This document shows, piece after piece, positions 1 to 9,161 of a DNA stretch of 64,000 nt (positions are counted from its first letter, which is position 1; every line of letters begins with the position of its first letter). The notes beneath the pieces were generated by a model. It saw nothing but the letters and a program-made list of their open reading frames with translations. It had not been told where the DNA came from and did no database searches. Position numbers and translations under genes: made by a program. Source of the DNA: Hyphomonadaceae bacterium UKL13-1 (GTDB lineage Bacteria; Pseudomonadota; Alphaproteobacteria; Caulobacterales; Aquidulcibacteraceae); the NCBI GenBank assembly GCA_001602435.1, contig CP012156.1:3107898-3171897 (forward strand). Direction: 5' to 3'.

Positions 1-640
1 CTGCCTTATGAAAAGTCCAGCCCAAATGGAAGCTGACATCACCTAGATCAAACGGATTTTGGACGAACGGAAATCGGCGCGACTCCATCATTGCTGTAAT
101 CGCCGCCTCACTTTCATCGGAGATACCAAAGTCCCGACCAAAGGCTTCATGCTGGCTACCCGCATAGAAGCTAAGCGGCCCCATCTCGGTCGGGACGTGT
201 TGCAAAGGGATCCAAGCCGTCACGGTACGATCAGTTGCAAGCGGCCAATAATATTGGTCTGCATGGGCTGGGGTGATGCCACCGCCCGGCTCTTTATAGA
301 GTGACTGGTCATGATAAAGACGCACGCCGCGTACACCCATCAAAGCGGCGGCGATCCGGCCTAACGTTTTGCCCATGACGAAGGATTTTACACGCTCACT
401 TTGCTCCCACAGATTCATGACTTGCAGAAAAGCGCGGTCATAGGTGGTGCGCTCCTCAAGGGGCTTGGTCTGGGTCGAGAGGGCAATCGTAAGTCGCGTG
501 ATTTCGCGGCCGTAATCAGCCAGAATATCTGGCGGGAGAACGGACTTCAGATGAATAAAGCCGTCCTTGTCAAACTGGCGTAGGTGCTCTGGCTTGAGGT
601 CAAAGGGGCGATCGAGATCAGGATCAAGAACAAGACTCAT
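1..640 (-). CDS. PhyH-family Fe(II)/2-oxoglutarate dioxygenase, 3' end cut by window edge
   Basis: 213 residues are visible before the reading frame leaves the window. The sequence resembles phytanoyl-CoA dioxygenase (PhyH) family proteins, non-haem iron oxygenases that use 2-oxoglutarate. An H-x-D iron-binding pair is seen at H126 and D128, followed by a YYWPL-type strand; H211, near the cut end, is a plausible distal iron ligand. The start is the ATG at 640; an in-frame ATG at 649 would add three residues. It lies only 17 bases downstream of the GH13 glucosidase stop, so the two are probably co-transcribed. The substrate cannot be told from sequence. The family is confident, the function is not. 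Confidence 0.8.
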   Translation of the reverse strand, partial: MSLVLDPDLDRPFDLKPEHLRQFDKDGFIHLKSVLPPDILADYGREITRLTIALSTQTKPLEERTTYDRAFLQVMNLWEQSERVKSFVMGKTLGRIAAALMGVRGVRLYHDQSLYKEPGGGITPAHADQYYWPLATDRTVTAWIPLQHVPTEMGPLSFYAGSQHEAFGRDFGISDESEAAITAMMESRRFPFVQNPFDLGDVSFHLGWTFHKA

Positions 641-657
641 GATTGGCATCCGTGGTT

Positions 658-2259
658 TTAAAGTGGGTTTTTAGAAATCAGAAAGGCAGAAACGGGCCCC
701 AGCGTGATGTCATCGCCATCGACCTGAACCGTGCCAACTGCCAGATCAGGCTTCAAACGGCTATCGACCAAACCAGGAATCGTTTTGGCTTTCGGCGAGA
801 AATTGAAGCCCGCGAGGCAAGAAGCAGCCCCAAATTTGCGGGAGAATATCAAGCAGGATTCATCCTCATAGAGCACGCTATAGTCGCCAAGACGCATGGC
901 CGGGTTCGACTGGCGCAACGAGATCGCGTGCCGCGCAAAAGCCAAAACCGATGCAGGATCTTGGGCTTGTAGGTCAACGCTGTGATCCCGGTGCGCTTCT
1001 ATAATCGGCAGCCAAGGTTTGACGGTTGAAAAGCCCTGAAATGTATGATCGTGAGACCAGGGTTGGATCGTACGGCACCCGTCGCGACCCTTATTCGCGG
1101 GCCAGTTCGCAACGCCCAACGGATCGCGCAGGTCTTCATAGGCCAAGTCTGCTTGGGTAAGGCCCAATTCTTCGCCTTGATAAAGGAAAATCGTGCCGCG
1201 CAATGCTACCAATAACGCCAGCGCAAACTTGGCGATTTGGCTTGTTGGGGCGTCAAGCTTCCATCTGCTCGCAACGCGGGCGCAGTCATGATTGCTGAGC
1301 GCCCAAGATGGCCAGGCGGATGCCCCCTCCCCTGTTGTCCAAGGTTGCATCGCCTCGTGAAAATGTTGAGGGTCGGCCCGGTCACTCAATAATTGAAACG
1401 AATAGGCTGTATGCAGATGATCTGTGCCAGCCGTGTATTCGATCATGCGGGTTAAATTGTCGTCAGAACCGATTTCTCCGACAACAAAGCTGCCTGGATG
1501 AAGGTCAAGCAGCTCCCTGATCCGCCTCAAGAAAGTAAGGTTTTCTGGCTGACAAACGTTGTAGATATGCCGCTGCATTGTCGCCGGACTGTCACCTGGC
1601 TTCGGCGGATTATTCCGAAGCGCTTGGTCGTGGAAATAGTAATTGACGGTATCGAGTCGGAAGCCATCGACACCGCGGTCTAGCCAGAACCGTCCGATAG
1701 CCAAGATTGCCTCTTGAACCTCGGGGCAATGAAAATTGAGGTCTGGCATCTGCGGCAGGAAGTTGTGCAGATAATATTGCCCGCGCCGAGGCTCCCATGT
1801 CCAAGTTCCGCCGCCCATCCAGCTTTGCCAATTGGTCGGACACGACCCATCTGGCAAGGGATCGGCCCAGACAAACCAGTCCGCCTTCGGGTTTGTGCGG
1901 CTTTGACGGCTTTCTTGGAACCACGCATGCTCCAAAGCCGTGTGAGACCAAACTTGATCGATAATGACTTTGAGCCCCAGCTCATGCGACCGGGCGATCA
2001 ACGCGTCAAAGTCTGACATCGTGCCAAACATAGGATCAATGGAACAATGGTCGCTGACGTCATAGCCAAAATCGCGCTGAGGCGAAGCAAAGAAGGGGGA
2101 CAACCAAATGCCGTCCACACCAAGCTCTGCGACATAGTCGAGCCTTGAGGTCACGCCCCGCAAATCTCCAATCCCGTCGCCATTGGAGTCAGCGAAACTC
2201 CGAGGGTAGATTTGATAAAGGGTCGCGCCGCGCCACCAGTGAGAATCGGAAGATTGCAT
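658..2259 (-). CDS. GH13 alpha-glucosidase (oligo-1,6-glucosidase / maltase type)
   Basis: A 533-residue alpha-amylase-superfamily enzyme that hydrolyses alpha-glucosidic bonds of short malto- or isomalto-oligosaccharides. From the N-terminus one sees the family start (LYQIYPRSF), the DQVWSHT segment, the nucleophile aspartate in GFRLD (D203), the acid/base glutamate in VVGEIG (E262), and the SNHD stabiliser (D325). Length and lack of a signal peptide fit a cytoplasmic GH13_23-like alpha-glucosidase. ATG at 2259 is preferred to the TTG at 2265 that would add two residues. The PhyH gene follows closely. Exact linkage specificity is not assignable. Confidence 0.9.
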   Translation of the reverse strand: MQSSDSHWWRGATLYQIYPRSFADSNGDGIGDLRGVTSRLDYVAELGVDGIWLSPFFASPQRDFGYDVSDHCSIDPMFGTMSDFDALIARSHELGLKVIIDQVWSHTALEHAWFQESRQSRTNPKADWFVWADPLPDGSCPTNWQSWMGGGTWTWEPRRGQYYLHNFLPQMPDLNFHCPEVQEAILAIGRFWLDRGVDGFRLDTVNYYFHDQALRNNPPKPGDSPATMQRHIYNVCQPENLTFLRRIRELLDLHPGSFVVGEIGSDDNLTRMIEYTAGTDHLHTAYSFQLLSDRADPQHFHEAMQPWTTGEGASAWPSWALSNHDCARVASRWKLDAPTSQIAKFALALLVALRGTIFLYQGEELGLTQADLAYEDLRDPLGVANWPANKGRDGCRTIQPWSHDHTFQGFSTVKPWLPIIEAHRDHSVDLQAQDPASVLAFARHAISLRQSNPAMRLGDYSVLYEDESCLIFSRKFGAASCLAGFNFSPKAKTIPGLVDSRLKPDLAVGTVQVDGDDITLGPVSAFLISKNPL

Positions 2260-2624
2260 TGTCAAGTTGATATCTTTGAGACAGGCCTATGCCATCTGCT
2301 CGGCACAGTTCCAGTTTAAGGAAGAAGATGACCGTTTGTCACATTCGTTCCCATCACCACACATGCGAAAAACTATCGCATTGTCACCTTCTCCAGAAAT
2401 TGCGTCCCAGTCTTGAAGATAGGGGTTCAGGACGAGATTGGGTGCAGGATACCTGCATGAGAAGCAAATTACCCATTTCAAGATTTGTCGTTAAATTGAG
2501 CTATCAAAAATAGGTGTTTTATGGTCAAAAACAGCGATTTTTGTCGTCTTTAGTGACTTTATAAACGTTTGATACACCAGTTTCTGCTTATCTATCCCTT
2601 ACTGAACAAGGGTAATAGGTAGCT
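2260..2624. other. Non-coding gap between divergent GH13 and TadG-like genes
   Basis: 365 bases between divergently transcribed genes, so it must hold both promoters. The right half is AT-rich. I see no convincing ORF, tRNA or strong terminator. The motif AGGGTAATA (2609-2617) lies just ahead of the first TadG-like start and recurs at 4041-4049 ahead of the second copy; whether it is regulatory or only duplicated along with the gene cannot be told. Confidence 0.4.
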
Positions 2625-3884
2625 GTGTTGTTTTCGACCGGACAGAAAACTAAGCGACGCGGCGAACGCGGCAATCTCGTCGTGATAACCGGCTTAATTG
2701 CCGTACCTTTGGCGATGATCGTAGTGATCACGATAGAGATGGTGTCTCTCTCCAGTGAAAAGGCCCGCATGCAAGCCGCTGTAGACGCCGCGGCCCTTGC
2801 AGGTGCTCGCGAAATGGCCGTTGCTGGCGGGAATGCCCGGGACGCAAATGGCTTTGCGGAGACATTCGCTTTAAACCAAGTTTCAGACCTTTCGCCGCGC
2901 GTCGCGATGAACTTCACTGCCAGTCAGAACGCAAATGGCGGCTTTCAGGTTTCCGGCGTCGGCGTGCGAGGGTCCTTCTTCGGCAATATGGTTCCACCGG
3001 GCGGGTTTACCATCCGCGTTAGCGCAATTGCCGAAGCGCTCAATCAGCAGCCTCTTTGTGTGCTCGCTCTGCCGGAGAACGAAGACGACGAGGACGAACC
3101 GTCTGGATTGGTCGCACAAATGACCAGCAGTGTGCAAGCAACGAATTGTTTGGTGCATTCCAATGGCTCAATGACCACTCAGAACAGCGCCACAGTGTCT
3201 GCGGGCACGATTCAGGCCTCCCGAACCGCAACAGGAACTGGCTATTCGCCAGCCGCAAATAATGGTGCCTTGAAGGTCACAGATCCGTTCAAGGGCAGGG
3301 CTATCAGACGCAATGGCGTTTGCTGGTCAACCCCACCCGCCCCGAGAACAGTCACAGGGCGCACCGTGTTCACACTTAATTCGGGGATCCATCAAGAAGA
3401 GCTTATCGTAAGCGGAAATGCGACAGTGACGCTTGGACCAGGAGATCATTATTTCTGCAACGCTGTCACCGTTAAAGGCAACGGCACTCTGCAGGGAACT
3501 GATGTGGTGATGATTTTCCATGATAATCAGACATTCCGCGCAACCGAAAGCTCAAAGATTTCATTGACGGGCCGAGCGACAGGTACTTGGTCAGGATTCG
3601 TGATTGTCACATCGCGCGACAATGAAGAGCAAATGGAGATTTCCTCCAGTCTCGTCGACAGATTGTTGGGCACGATCTATTTGCCAAACGCTGAACTTCT
3701 GATCAATGCTGCCGGTGCCGTCGCTGAAGACTCGAAATGGAGCGTGGTAGTCGCTAAGGACATTATTCTGGATAAGAAAGCCCGGTTAGTAATCAACACG
3801 GATTACACCGGCTCTGGCGTCCCTGTTCCAATCGGAGTGGGCGACAAGAAACTGAGTTCCAACGGAACCCGACTGAGACAATAA
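2625..3884 (+). CDS. TadG-like protein with Tad N-terminal domain, copy 1
   Basis: 419 residues, GTG start. After a basic leader (residues 8-15) comes a hydrophobic segment (about 18-40) and then the signature AAVDAAALAGAREMA (51-65), typical of the putative Flp pilus-assembly TadE/G-like N-terminal domain. The rest is secreted: a short acidic patch at 151-158 and a Thr/Asn/Gly-rich region with repetitive beta-strand character (about 240-400), suggesting a beta-helix-like extracytoplasmic part. The next gene is a clear paralogue. No other tad genes are nearby, so a role in Flp pilus or cell-surface assembly is inferred from the N-terminus only. Confidence 0.75.
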   Translation: MLFSTGQKTKRRGERGNLVVITGLIAVPLAMIVVITIEMVSLSSEKARMQAAVDAAALAGAREMAVAGGNARDANGFAETFALNQVSDLSPRVAMNFTASQNANGGFQVSGVGVRGSFFGNMVPPGGFTIRVSAIAEALNQQPLCVLALPENEDDEDEPSGLVAQMTSSVQATNCLVHSNGSMTTQNSATVSAGTIQASRTATGTGYSPAANNGALKVTDPFKGRAIRRNGVCWSTPPAPRTVTGRTVFTLNSGIHQEELIVSGNATVTLGPGDHYFCNAVTVKGNGTLQGTDVVMIFHDNQTFRATESSKISLTGRATGTWSGFVIVTSRDNEEQMEISSSLVDRLLGTIYLPNAELLINAAGAVAEDSKWSVVVAKDIILDKKARLVINTDYTGSGVPVPIGVGDKKLSSNGTRLRQ

Positions 3885-4067
3885 GCTGTCGGCTTCCTCT
3901 TAACTCCCTTGATTTTAGAGACAAGGGAACGCCAGAATTCGATCATTTGGATGCTTGGAAGCCTGCCCCAAACACGTGGCGCTTCCATAAGCTTTCAAGT
4001 TTAAACAAAAAAATTAATTGATCGGCAATCTAATTACCATAGGGTAATACATTCACGTTGTGCACTT

Positions 4068-5345
4068 GTGAGTTCTCGCACGCTCATCAAGGGCCAATCG
4101 GGTTTGACTCACCACTCATGGATTTCACACAAAAGCCAGCGAGGTCAGTTGGCTGTCATCACAGGCTTGGCAGCTATGCCGCTTGCGATGATTGTAGCTA
4201 TCACAGTTGAAATGGCTGCTCTGACAGCTGAACGGGGTCGCATGCAGTCAGCGGTGGACGCCGCGGCTTTGGCCGGTGCGCGCCAGGCGTCGCTTTCAGT
4301 GGCCTCGGCGAGTGTTACCAACTATGCGGTGAGTTTTGCCAGTCAACAGGTCGTCGACCTAGCTCCCCGAATGAGAATTAGCTTTACCGCCACTCAAAGC
4401 GTCAACAACACTGTACAAGTAAATGGCACAGCCAATCGTGACTCATTCTTTGGCAATTTGGTTCCGCCCGGCGGATTTACAATTCGTGTCAGTGCCACGG
4501 CAGATGCGCTAAACCAACAGCCGCTATGTGTATTAGGACTCCGTGACCGAAACAAGCAATCTTCAATTTGGGTGAGTGGCAGCGGTCAGATCCAGGCGAG
4601 CAATTGTCTTGTCCATGCAAATGGAACAATCCGATCGACAGAATTGGGGCGCGTGACAGCCGGCGCAATCTCGGCCCGTGTCCGCGCCTTCGGCACAGGG
4701 TTCTCACCATCCGTGAATACAGGCGCAATGATAATTCAAAACCCGTTTCAAGGCCGCCAGATCATAGCAAAGAGCGAATGTCAGAAGGAGCAAGGCGAGG
4801 ATGAGGTGACTTATGCAGGCACCTCAAATGTGACGCTTCCCGCTGGCGTACATACACAACGTGTCAGTGTTGCAGACCAGGCGAAGTTGACTTTAGGTCG
4901 AGGCGACCACTTCTTCTGCGATGGCCTCGAGATTAAGGATGAGGGGTCGTTGCGGGGCGAAGATGTCGCCTTGTTGTTTGAACGCGGATCTTTAATCGCC
5001 GAGGATGAGGCAATGTTGGACCTGACCGGGCGGACCACTGGCGCATGGGCTGGGTTTCTAATTGCTGCCGACTTTTCCAATCAATCCGACATGGTCATCT
5101 CATCCCCGAATGTAAACAAACTACTGGGGGCTATCTATCTATCGAATGCCAATCTCAATATCGACACCGCGGGCATGGTAGCCGAGGATTCAAGGTGGAG
5201 TGTCGTAATCGCACAAAATGTTAACTTGTCCGGCAATTCCCGATTGGTCATCAATAGCAATTATGCGGGCTCTGGTGTGCCTGTTCCTGTAGGAGCTGGC
5301 AGTAACACTGGCCCACAACAGTCAGGTGCGCGGCTTAGGCAATAG
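4068..5345 (+). CDS. TadG-like protein with Tad N-terminal domain, copy 2
   Basis: 425 residues, GTG start. Same architecture as the preceding gene: leader, one hydrophobic segment (about 26-50), the VDAAALAGARQ signature, then a long secreted domain. Shared stretches with copy 1 include FFGNxVPPGGFTIRVSA, NQQPLCVL, the TGRxTGxWxGF strand, LLGxIYL and the tail GSGVPVP, ending in RLRQ in both. This is an old tandem duplication with considerable divergence. The acidic patch of copy 1 is missing. Most likely both are anchored envelope proteins working at the same place; function is otherwise unknown. Confidence 0.75.
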   Translation: MSSRTLIKGQSGLTHHSWISHKSQRGQLAVITGLAAMPLAMIVAITVEMAALTAERGRMQSAVDAAALAGARQASLSVASASVTNYAVSFASQQVVDLAPRMRISFTATQSVNNTVQVNGTANRDSFFGNLVPPGGFTIRVSATADALNQQPLCVLGLRDRNKQSSIWVSGSGQIQASNCLVHANGTIRSTELGRVTAGAISARVRAFGTGFSPSVNTGAMIIQNPFQGRQIIAKSECQKEQGEDEVTYAGTSNVTLPAGVHTQRVSVADQAKLTLGRGDHFFCDGLEIKDEGSLRGEDVALLFERGSLIAEDEAMLDLTGRTTGAWAGFLIAADFSNQSDMVISSPNVNKLLGAIYLSNANLNIDTAGMVAEDSRWSVVIAQNVNLSGNSRLVINSNYAGSGVPVPVGAGSNTGPQQSGARLRQ

Positions 5346-5614
5346 GCAAGAAGACGCAAGCGAGGATCCACTCCAACACAATTAAGGGCTTTGAGCGACA
5401 CCTGGCAATTACCTGATATAATGCCTTTTTGACCTGAACATTAACCAAAACATTGATTTTTTGCCTGTTTCCAACTGCAGAAATTCTCTCAATCCGCCAC
5501 AGAATGCCTGTTCTCGCAAAATTTTATCGAATTGTTTAGCCGATCTTTCACCCACTGTTACTAGTGAGAATATTTGAGTTTTCGCCGACGCGCGCATTTT
5601 GAATAGGCCAGCCC

Positions 5615-6733
5615 ATGTCAGGGATACGTAACTTAGCTGCTCTCGCGACTTCGGCTTCGACCAGTCGGGTGCTCAATCTGAATATGGTCGCGAAACGGTA
5701 CCCTGACGATCCAATGCGCAAAAAGGCGCCGCTTTTTACGGATGACCTGTTAAACCGTTCAATCCTAGTCAAGCACCGGCTGCGGCGAGATGAGGCCTAT
5801 CTTATCCCAAATTCCACCGCCGTCGCCACCAAGATAATCTTTCCACTTGATTTTGACGATCTAGAATTAGGCGGGCGGTCTATTTTTGTGAACCAAAAAG
5901 GTTTCCGGCAAGCGATTTGCGATCTTGTTGGCTACCGTGAACTGGAACTTGAGAGAGACTTTTTGGTCTTAGGCATGTTGAACGATTTGCCTTCTCTGGA
6001 CCCGTTCTTGGTGCGGGAACAATTGCGTCGGAACCATCACCAACCTGCGGAATGCTACTTCTCGATATCGCCCGCAGACACCAGTCGGATGCAAAGCTTT
6101 ACCAGCGCTGAGATGGCCCCACTCATCCGTATGGCTTTTCGAACCACGAGCGGTAGCGGCAGCGCTGGCATGGTTGGCAAGCTGGCCGACGCGCTGTTGT
6201 CTGCAAATGCCGATGCGCGCCTCGACCCATTGCGAGAGACGTTGGGCTTGCACGGCGATCAGTTCACCCAAGGCATCTTCAGTTGGAAGGGCTTTATCTA
6301 CTACAAATGGCAATTCTCGGAAATGATCCAAAGCCTGATCCGCGTGACGCAGGAGATGGATCAGATCAAGCCGTCAGGCCGCAATGATGTCGCAACACGC
6401 GAGGAAATCCGTGTGCTCAAAACATCCATTCGCAAACGGATTAGAGAAGCCGCCCGCAGTTGCAGCCAAGTTCTGGCGCTCTATGACGATGCGTTCGCCG
6501 ATCTTGTGCATCGTGGCAATACGGCAGCCTTCCGCAGGTTTTTGTTAGAGGCCCCTATTTTCTTCCTAGACCTCGGCCATTCGATGGGCATGATTTCGCA
6601 TATCTCTTCATTCTGGAGCTATCGCTTCAATGGCGGAGCCGCAAACTTGCCGACTTCGGAAGAATTCCGCGATATTTTGAGCGAGTTTGAGACGGGGCTT
6701 GCGCCCCGCCAATCCTATTCTCAGCCTTGGTAA
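5615..6733 (+). CDS. Conserved-looking hypothetical protein, 372 aa
   Basis: I do not recognise this protein. It has no signal peptide and no clear membrane segment near the N-terminus. It is rich in Arg and charged helices (residues about 240-300), with a hydrophobic stretch near 310-330 (IFFLDLGHSMGMISHIS). It follows the two TadG-like genes on the same strand after a 269-base gap and ends 9 bases from the convergent malic enzyme gene. Codon usage looks like its neighbours. Start is the ATG at 5615 with no strong ribosome-binding site. Call rests on length and coding character. Confidence 0.6.
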   Translation: MSGIRNLAALATSASTSRVLNLNMVAKRYPDDPMRKKAPLFTDDLLNRSILVKHRLRRDEAYLIPNSTAVATKIIFPLDFDDLELGGRSIFVNQKGFRQAICDLVGYRELELERDFLVLGMLNDLPSLDPFLVREQLRRNHHQPAECYFSISPADTSRMQSFTSAEMAPLIRMAFRTTSGSGSAGMVGKLADALLSANADARLDPLRETLGLHGDQFTQGIFSWKGFIYYKWQFSEMIQSLIRVTQEMDQIKPSGRNDVATREEIRVLKTSIRKRIREAARSCSQVLALYDDAFADLVHRGNTAAFRRFLLEAPIFFLDLGHSMGMISHISSFWSYRFNGGAANLPTSEEFRDILSEFETGLAPRQSYSQPW

Positions 6734-6742
6734 TTTGACGCT

Positions 6743-9028
6743 TTACCGCTTGTTTGGGCTTCCGGCATTGACGTCATAGGCGGCCAAGGTGGCCAAAGTC
6801 ACGATCTCGGAAACTGGGGCGGAGAGCGAACATATCTGAACCGGATGACGCAAGCCGACCATCATCGGCCCCAATACGGTTGCCCCACCCAAAAACTCGA
6901 CAAGATCCGTTGAAATGCGTGCAGAGTGGATGGCAGGCATCACCAACACATTGGCTGGTCCAGACAATCGCGAGAATGGGTAAAGCCTGTGCGAATCTGC
7001 GCTGAGGGCAACCCCAACTGACATTTCGCCTTCATATTCAAAATCAATCTCTTCCATACGGTCGAGGATCGCTGTCGCTTCACGGCACTTCTCTGATCGT
7101 TCGCCCATAGGACGACCAAAGGTAGAGTAAGCCACAAAGGCAACTCGGGGTACAAAACCGAGACGCTTGGCAGCGCCTGCTGCCTGAATGGCGATGCGGG
7201 CCAGATCCTCAGCATTCGGCATTTCAGTAACATTGGTGTCGGCGACAAAAATGGTCCGGCCTTTGGAAATCAGGACGGAAAGGCCGATCGGCTTGCTCTT
7301 AGCCGCCGCGTCAATCGCCAACATCACTTCATTCAATGCTTGATCTGTGGTGCGGGTTGTACCGGTCACCATGCCATCAGCATCGCCCATGGCCACCATT
7401 GTCGCGGCAAACACGTTGCGATCCTGATTAATCATGCGCTGGCAGTCGCGCAGCAAGTAACCGCGACGTTGCAAGCGGCGATAGAGATAGTCCGTATAAT
7501 CGACATTTCGGTCAGATAGACGCGCATTGAAAATCTGCAGGCCCGAATCCTCGGGCACACCTACCAACGACTTGTTGCGGCGAACCTGCTCTTCGCGACC
7601 AATCAGAATGGCCTTACCCATTTCCAACTGCTCAAATTGATAAGCGGCGCGGATAACCGCCGGATCTTCACCTTCCGCAAACACAATGGTTTTCGGATTG
7701 GCGCGTACCGATTCCTGCAAGCTTTGGAGAAGAGAGGCAGTTGGGTCGAGCCGTTGGGCCAATCGATCCCGATAAGCACCCATGTCATCAATTGGCTTAC
7801 GGGCTACACCCGTATCCATAGCGGCTTGCGCCACGGCTGGCGGAATGGCGGCAATCAAACGCGGGTCGAATGGTGTTGGAATGATATAGCCGGGGCCAAA
7901 CTTCAATTGGCGGCCGTGATAGGCCGCCATCACTTCGTCGGGCACGTCTTCGCGCGCAAGTTCTGCCAAGGCTCGCGCGGCGGCAAGCTTCATTTCCTCG
8001 TTAATCGTCCGCGCGCGAACGTCCAACGCCCCTCGGAAAATATAGGGGAAGCCGAGAACATTGTTGACTTGGTTGGCATAGTCCGAGCGGCCGGTGGCGA
8101 TAATCGCATCGGTCCGCACTTCCAAAATTTCTTCTGGGCGAATTTCCGGGTCCGGATTGGCCATTGCGAAGATGATGGGGTTTGGAGCCATACTGGCGAC
8201 CATAGCTTGGCTTACCGCACCCTTGGCCGAAAGACCCAAGAAGCAATCCGCACCCTTCATCGCTTCTTCCAACGTCCGAAGCGGGGTGTCGACCGCATGG
8301 GCGGACTTGAATTGGTCCATGCCCTTTTCACGACCACGATAGACCACACCGTCGCGGTCACAGACGATAACATTCTGGTGCGGGACACCCAAAGTCTTGA
8401 TCAACGAAATACACGATAAGCCAGCCGCACCGGCACCGGACACGACAACTTTGAGATCTTTGAAATCACGACCGGTGATTTCGCAGGCATTGATCAGGCC
8501 CGCTGCAGCGATGATGGCGGTTCCATGTTGATCATCATGGAAAACCGGAATGTCGCACAATTCTTTCAGTCGGCTTTCAATAATAAAGCATTCTGGGCTT
8601 TTAATATCTTCGAGATTGATACCGCCAAAGGTGCAGGAGATGTTGCGAACGGTACTGATGATCTCTTCGGAATCCATCGAATCCAATTCTATGTCGATTG
8701 AATCGATGTCTGCAAAGCGCTTGAAAAGGACTGACTTACCTTCCATCACAGGCTTGGAGGCCAATGCACCCAAATTGCCGAGGCCCAAAATGGCCGTACC
8801 ATTTGAAATCACTGCGACCAAATTACCTTTGGACGTATAATCGTAGGCGGTGTCCGGGTCTTTTGAGATAGCAAGAACAGGAACCGCAACGCCTGGAGAA
8901 TAAGCAAGCGACAAATCCCGCTGAGTCGCCATCGGTTTAGAGGCAACAACCGATATCTTCCCCGGTGTAGGCAGGCTGTGAAAATCGAGGGCTTCTTGGT
9001 CTGTGAAAGTCTTGCGCTCGCTGCTCAT
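6743..9028 (-). CDS. maeB: NADP-dependent malic enzyme with C-terminal phosphotransacetylase-like domain
   Basis: 761 residues, the usual length of the MaeB fusion type that decarboxylates malate to pyruvate with NADP. The malic-enzyme half (about 1-430) shows SPGVAVP (44-50), the FHDDQHGTAI metal/substrate segment (163-172) and a GAGAAG dinucleotide-binding loop (198-203). The C-terminal half (about 430-750) resembles phosphotransacetylase, which in this family is usually regulatory and not an active acyltransferase. Start is the ATG at 9028. It is divergent from mutS and convergent with the unknown gene at 5615-6733. Confidence 0.95.
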   Translation of the reverse strand: MSSERKTFTDQEALDFHSLPTPGKISVVASKPMATQRDLSLAYSPGVAVPVLAISKDPDTAYDYTSKGNLVAVISNGTAILGLGNLGALASKPVMEGKSVLFKRFADIDSIDIELDSMDSEEIISTVRNISCTFGGINLEDIKSPECFIIESRLKELCDIPVFHDDQHGTAIIAAAGLINACEITGRDFKDLKVVVSGAGAAGLSCISLIKTLGVPHQNVIVCDRDGVVYRGREKGMDQFKSAHAVDTPLRTLEEAMKGADCFLGLSAKGAVSQAMVASMAPNPIIFAMANPDPEIRPEEILEVRTDAIIATGRSDYANQVNNVLGFPYIFRGALDVRARTINEEMKLAAARALAELAREDVPDEVMAAYHGRQLKFGPGYIIPTPFDPRLIAAIPPAVAQAAMDTGVARKPIDDMGAYRDRLAQRLDPTASLLQSLQESVRANPKTIVFAEGEDPAVIRAAYQFEQLEMGKAILIGREEQVRRNKSLVGVPEDSGLQIFNARLSDRNVDYTDYLYRRLQRRGYLLRDCQRMINQDRNVFAATMVAMGDADGMVTGTTRTTDQALNEVMLAIDAAAKSKPIGLSVLISKGRTIFVADTNVTEMPNAEDLARIAIQAAGAAKRLGFVPRVAFVAYSTFGRPMGERSEKCREATAILDRMEEIDFEYEGEMSVGVALSADSHRLYPFSRLSGPANVLVMPAIHSARISTDLVEFLGGATVLGPMMVGLRHPVQICSLSAPVSEIVTLATLAAYDVNAGSPNKR

Positions 9029-9161
9029 CAGATATTTTTCGTCCTACGCTGTTCTATTTCACCCTTGCTAGACCGGGCAGAGCGTTCGATCAACGCATGT
9101 CTACTTTTAAAACCGCGTTTGACACTTTGCCAGCAGAAGAATCCGCAGCTAAACCCGTCTA

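Noticed and set aside
2287-2481. 64-codon frame in the gap before the TadG-like gene
   Set aside because: No ribosome site, atypical composition, no resemblance.
7637-8419. 260-codon open frame on the plus strand
   Set aside because: Antisense shadow of maeB.
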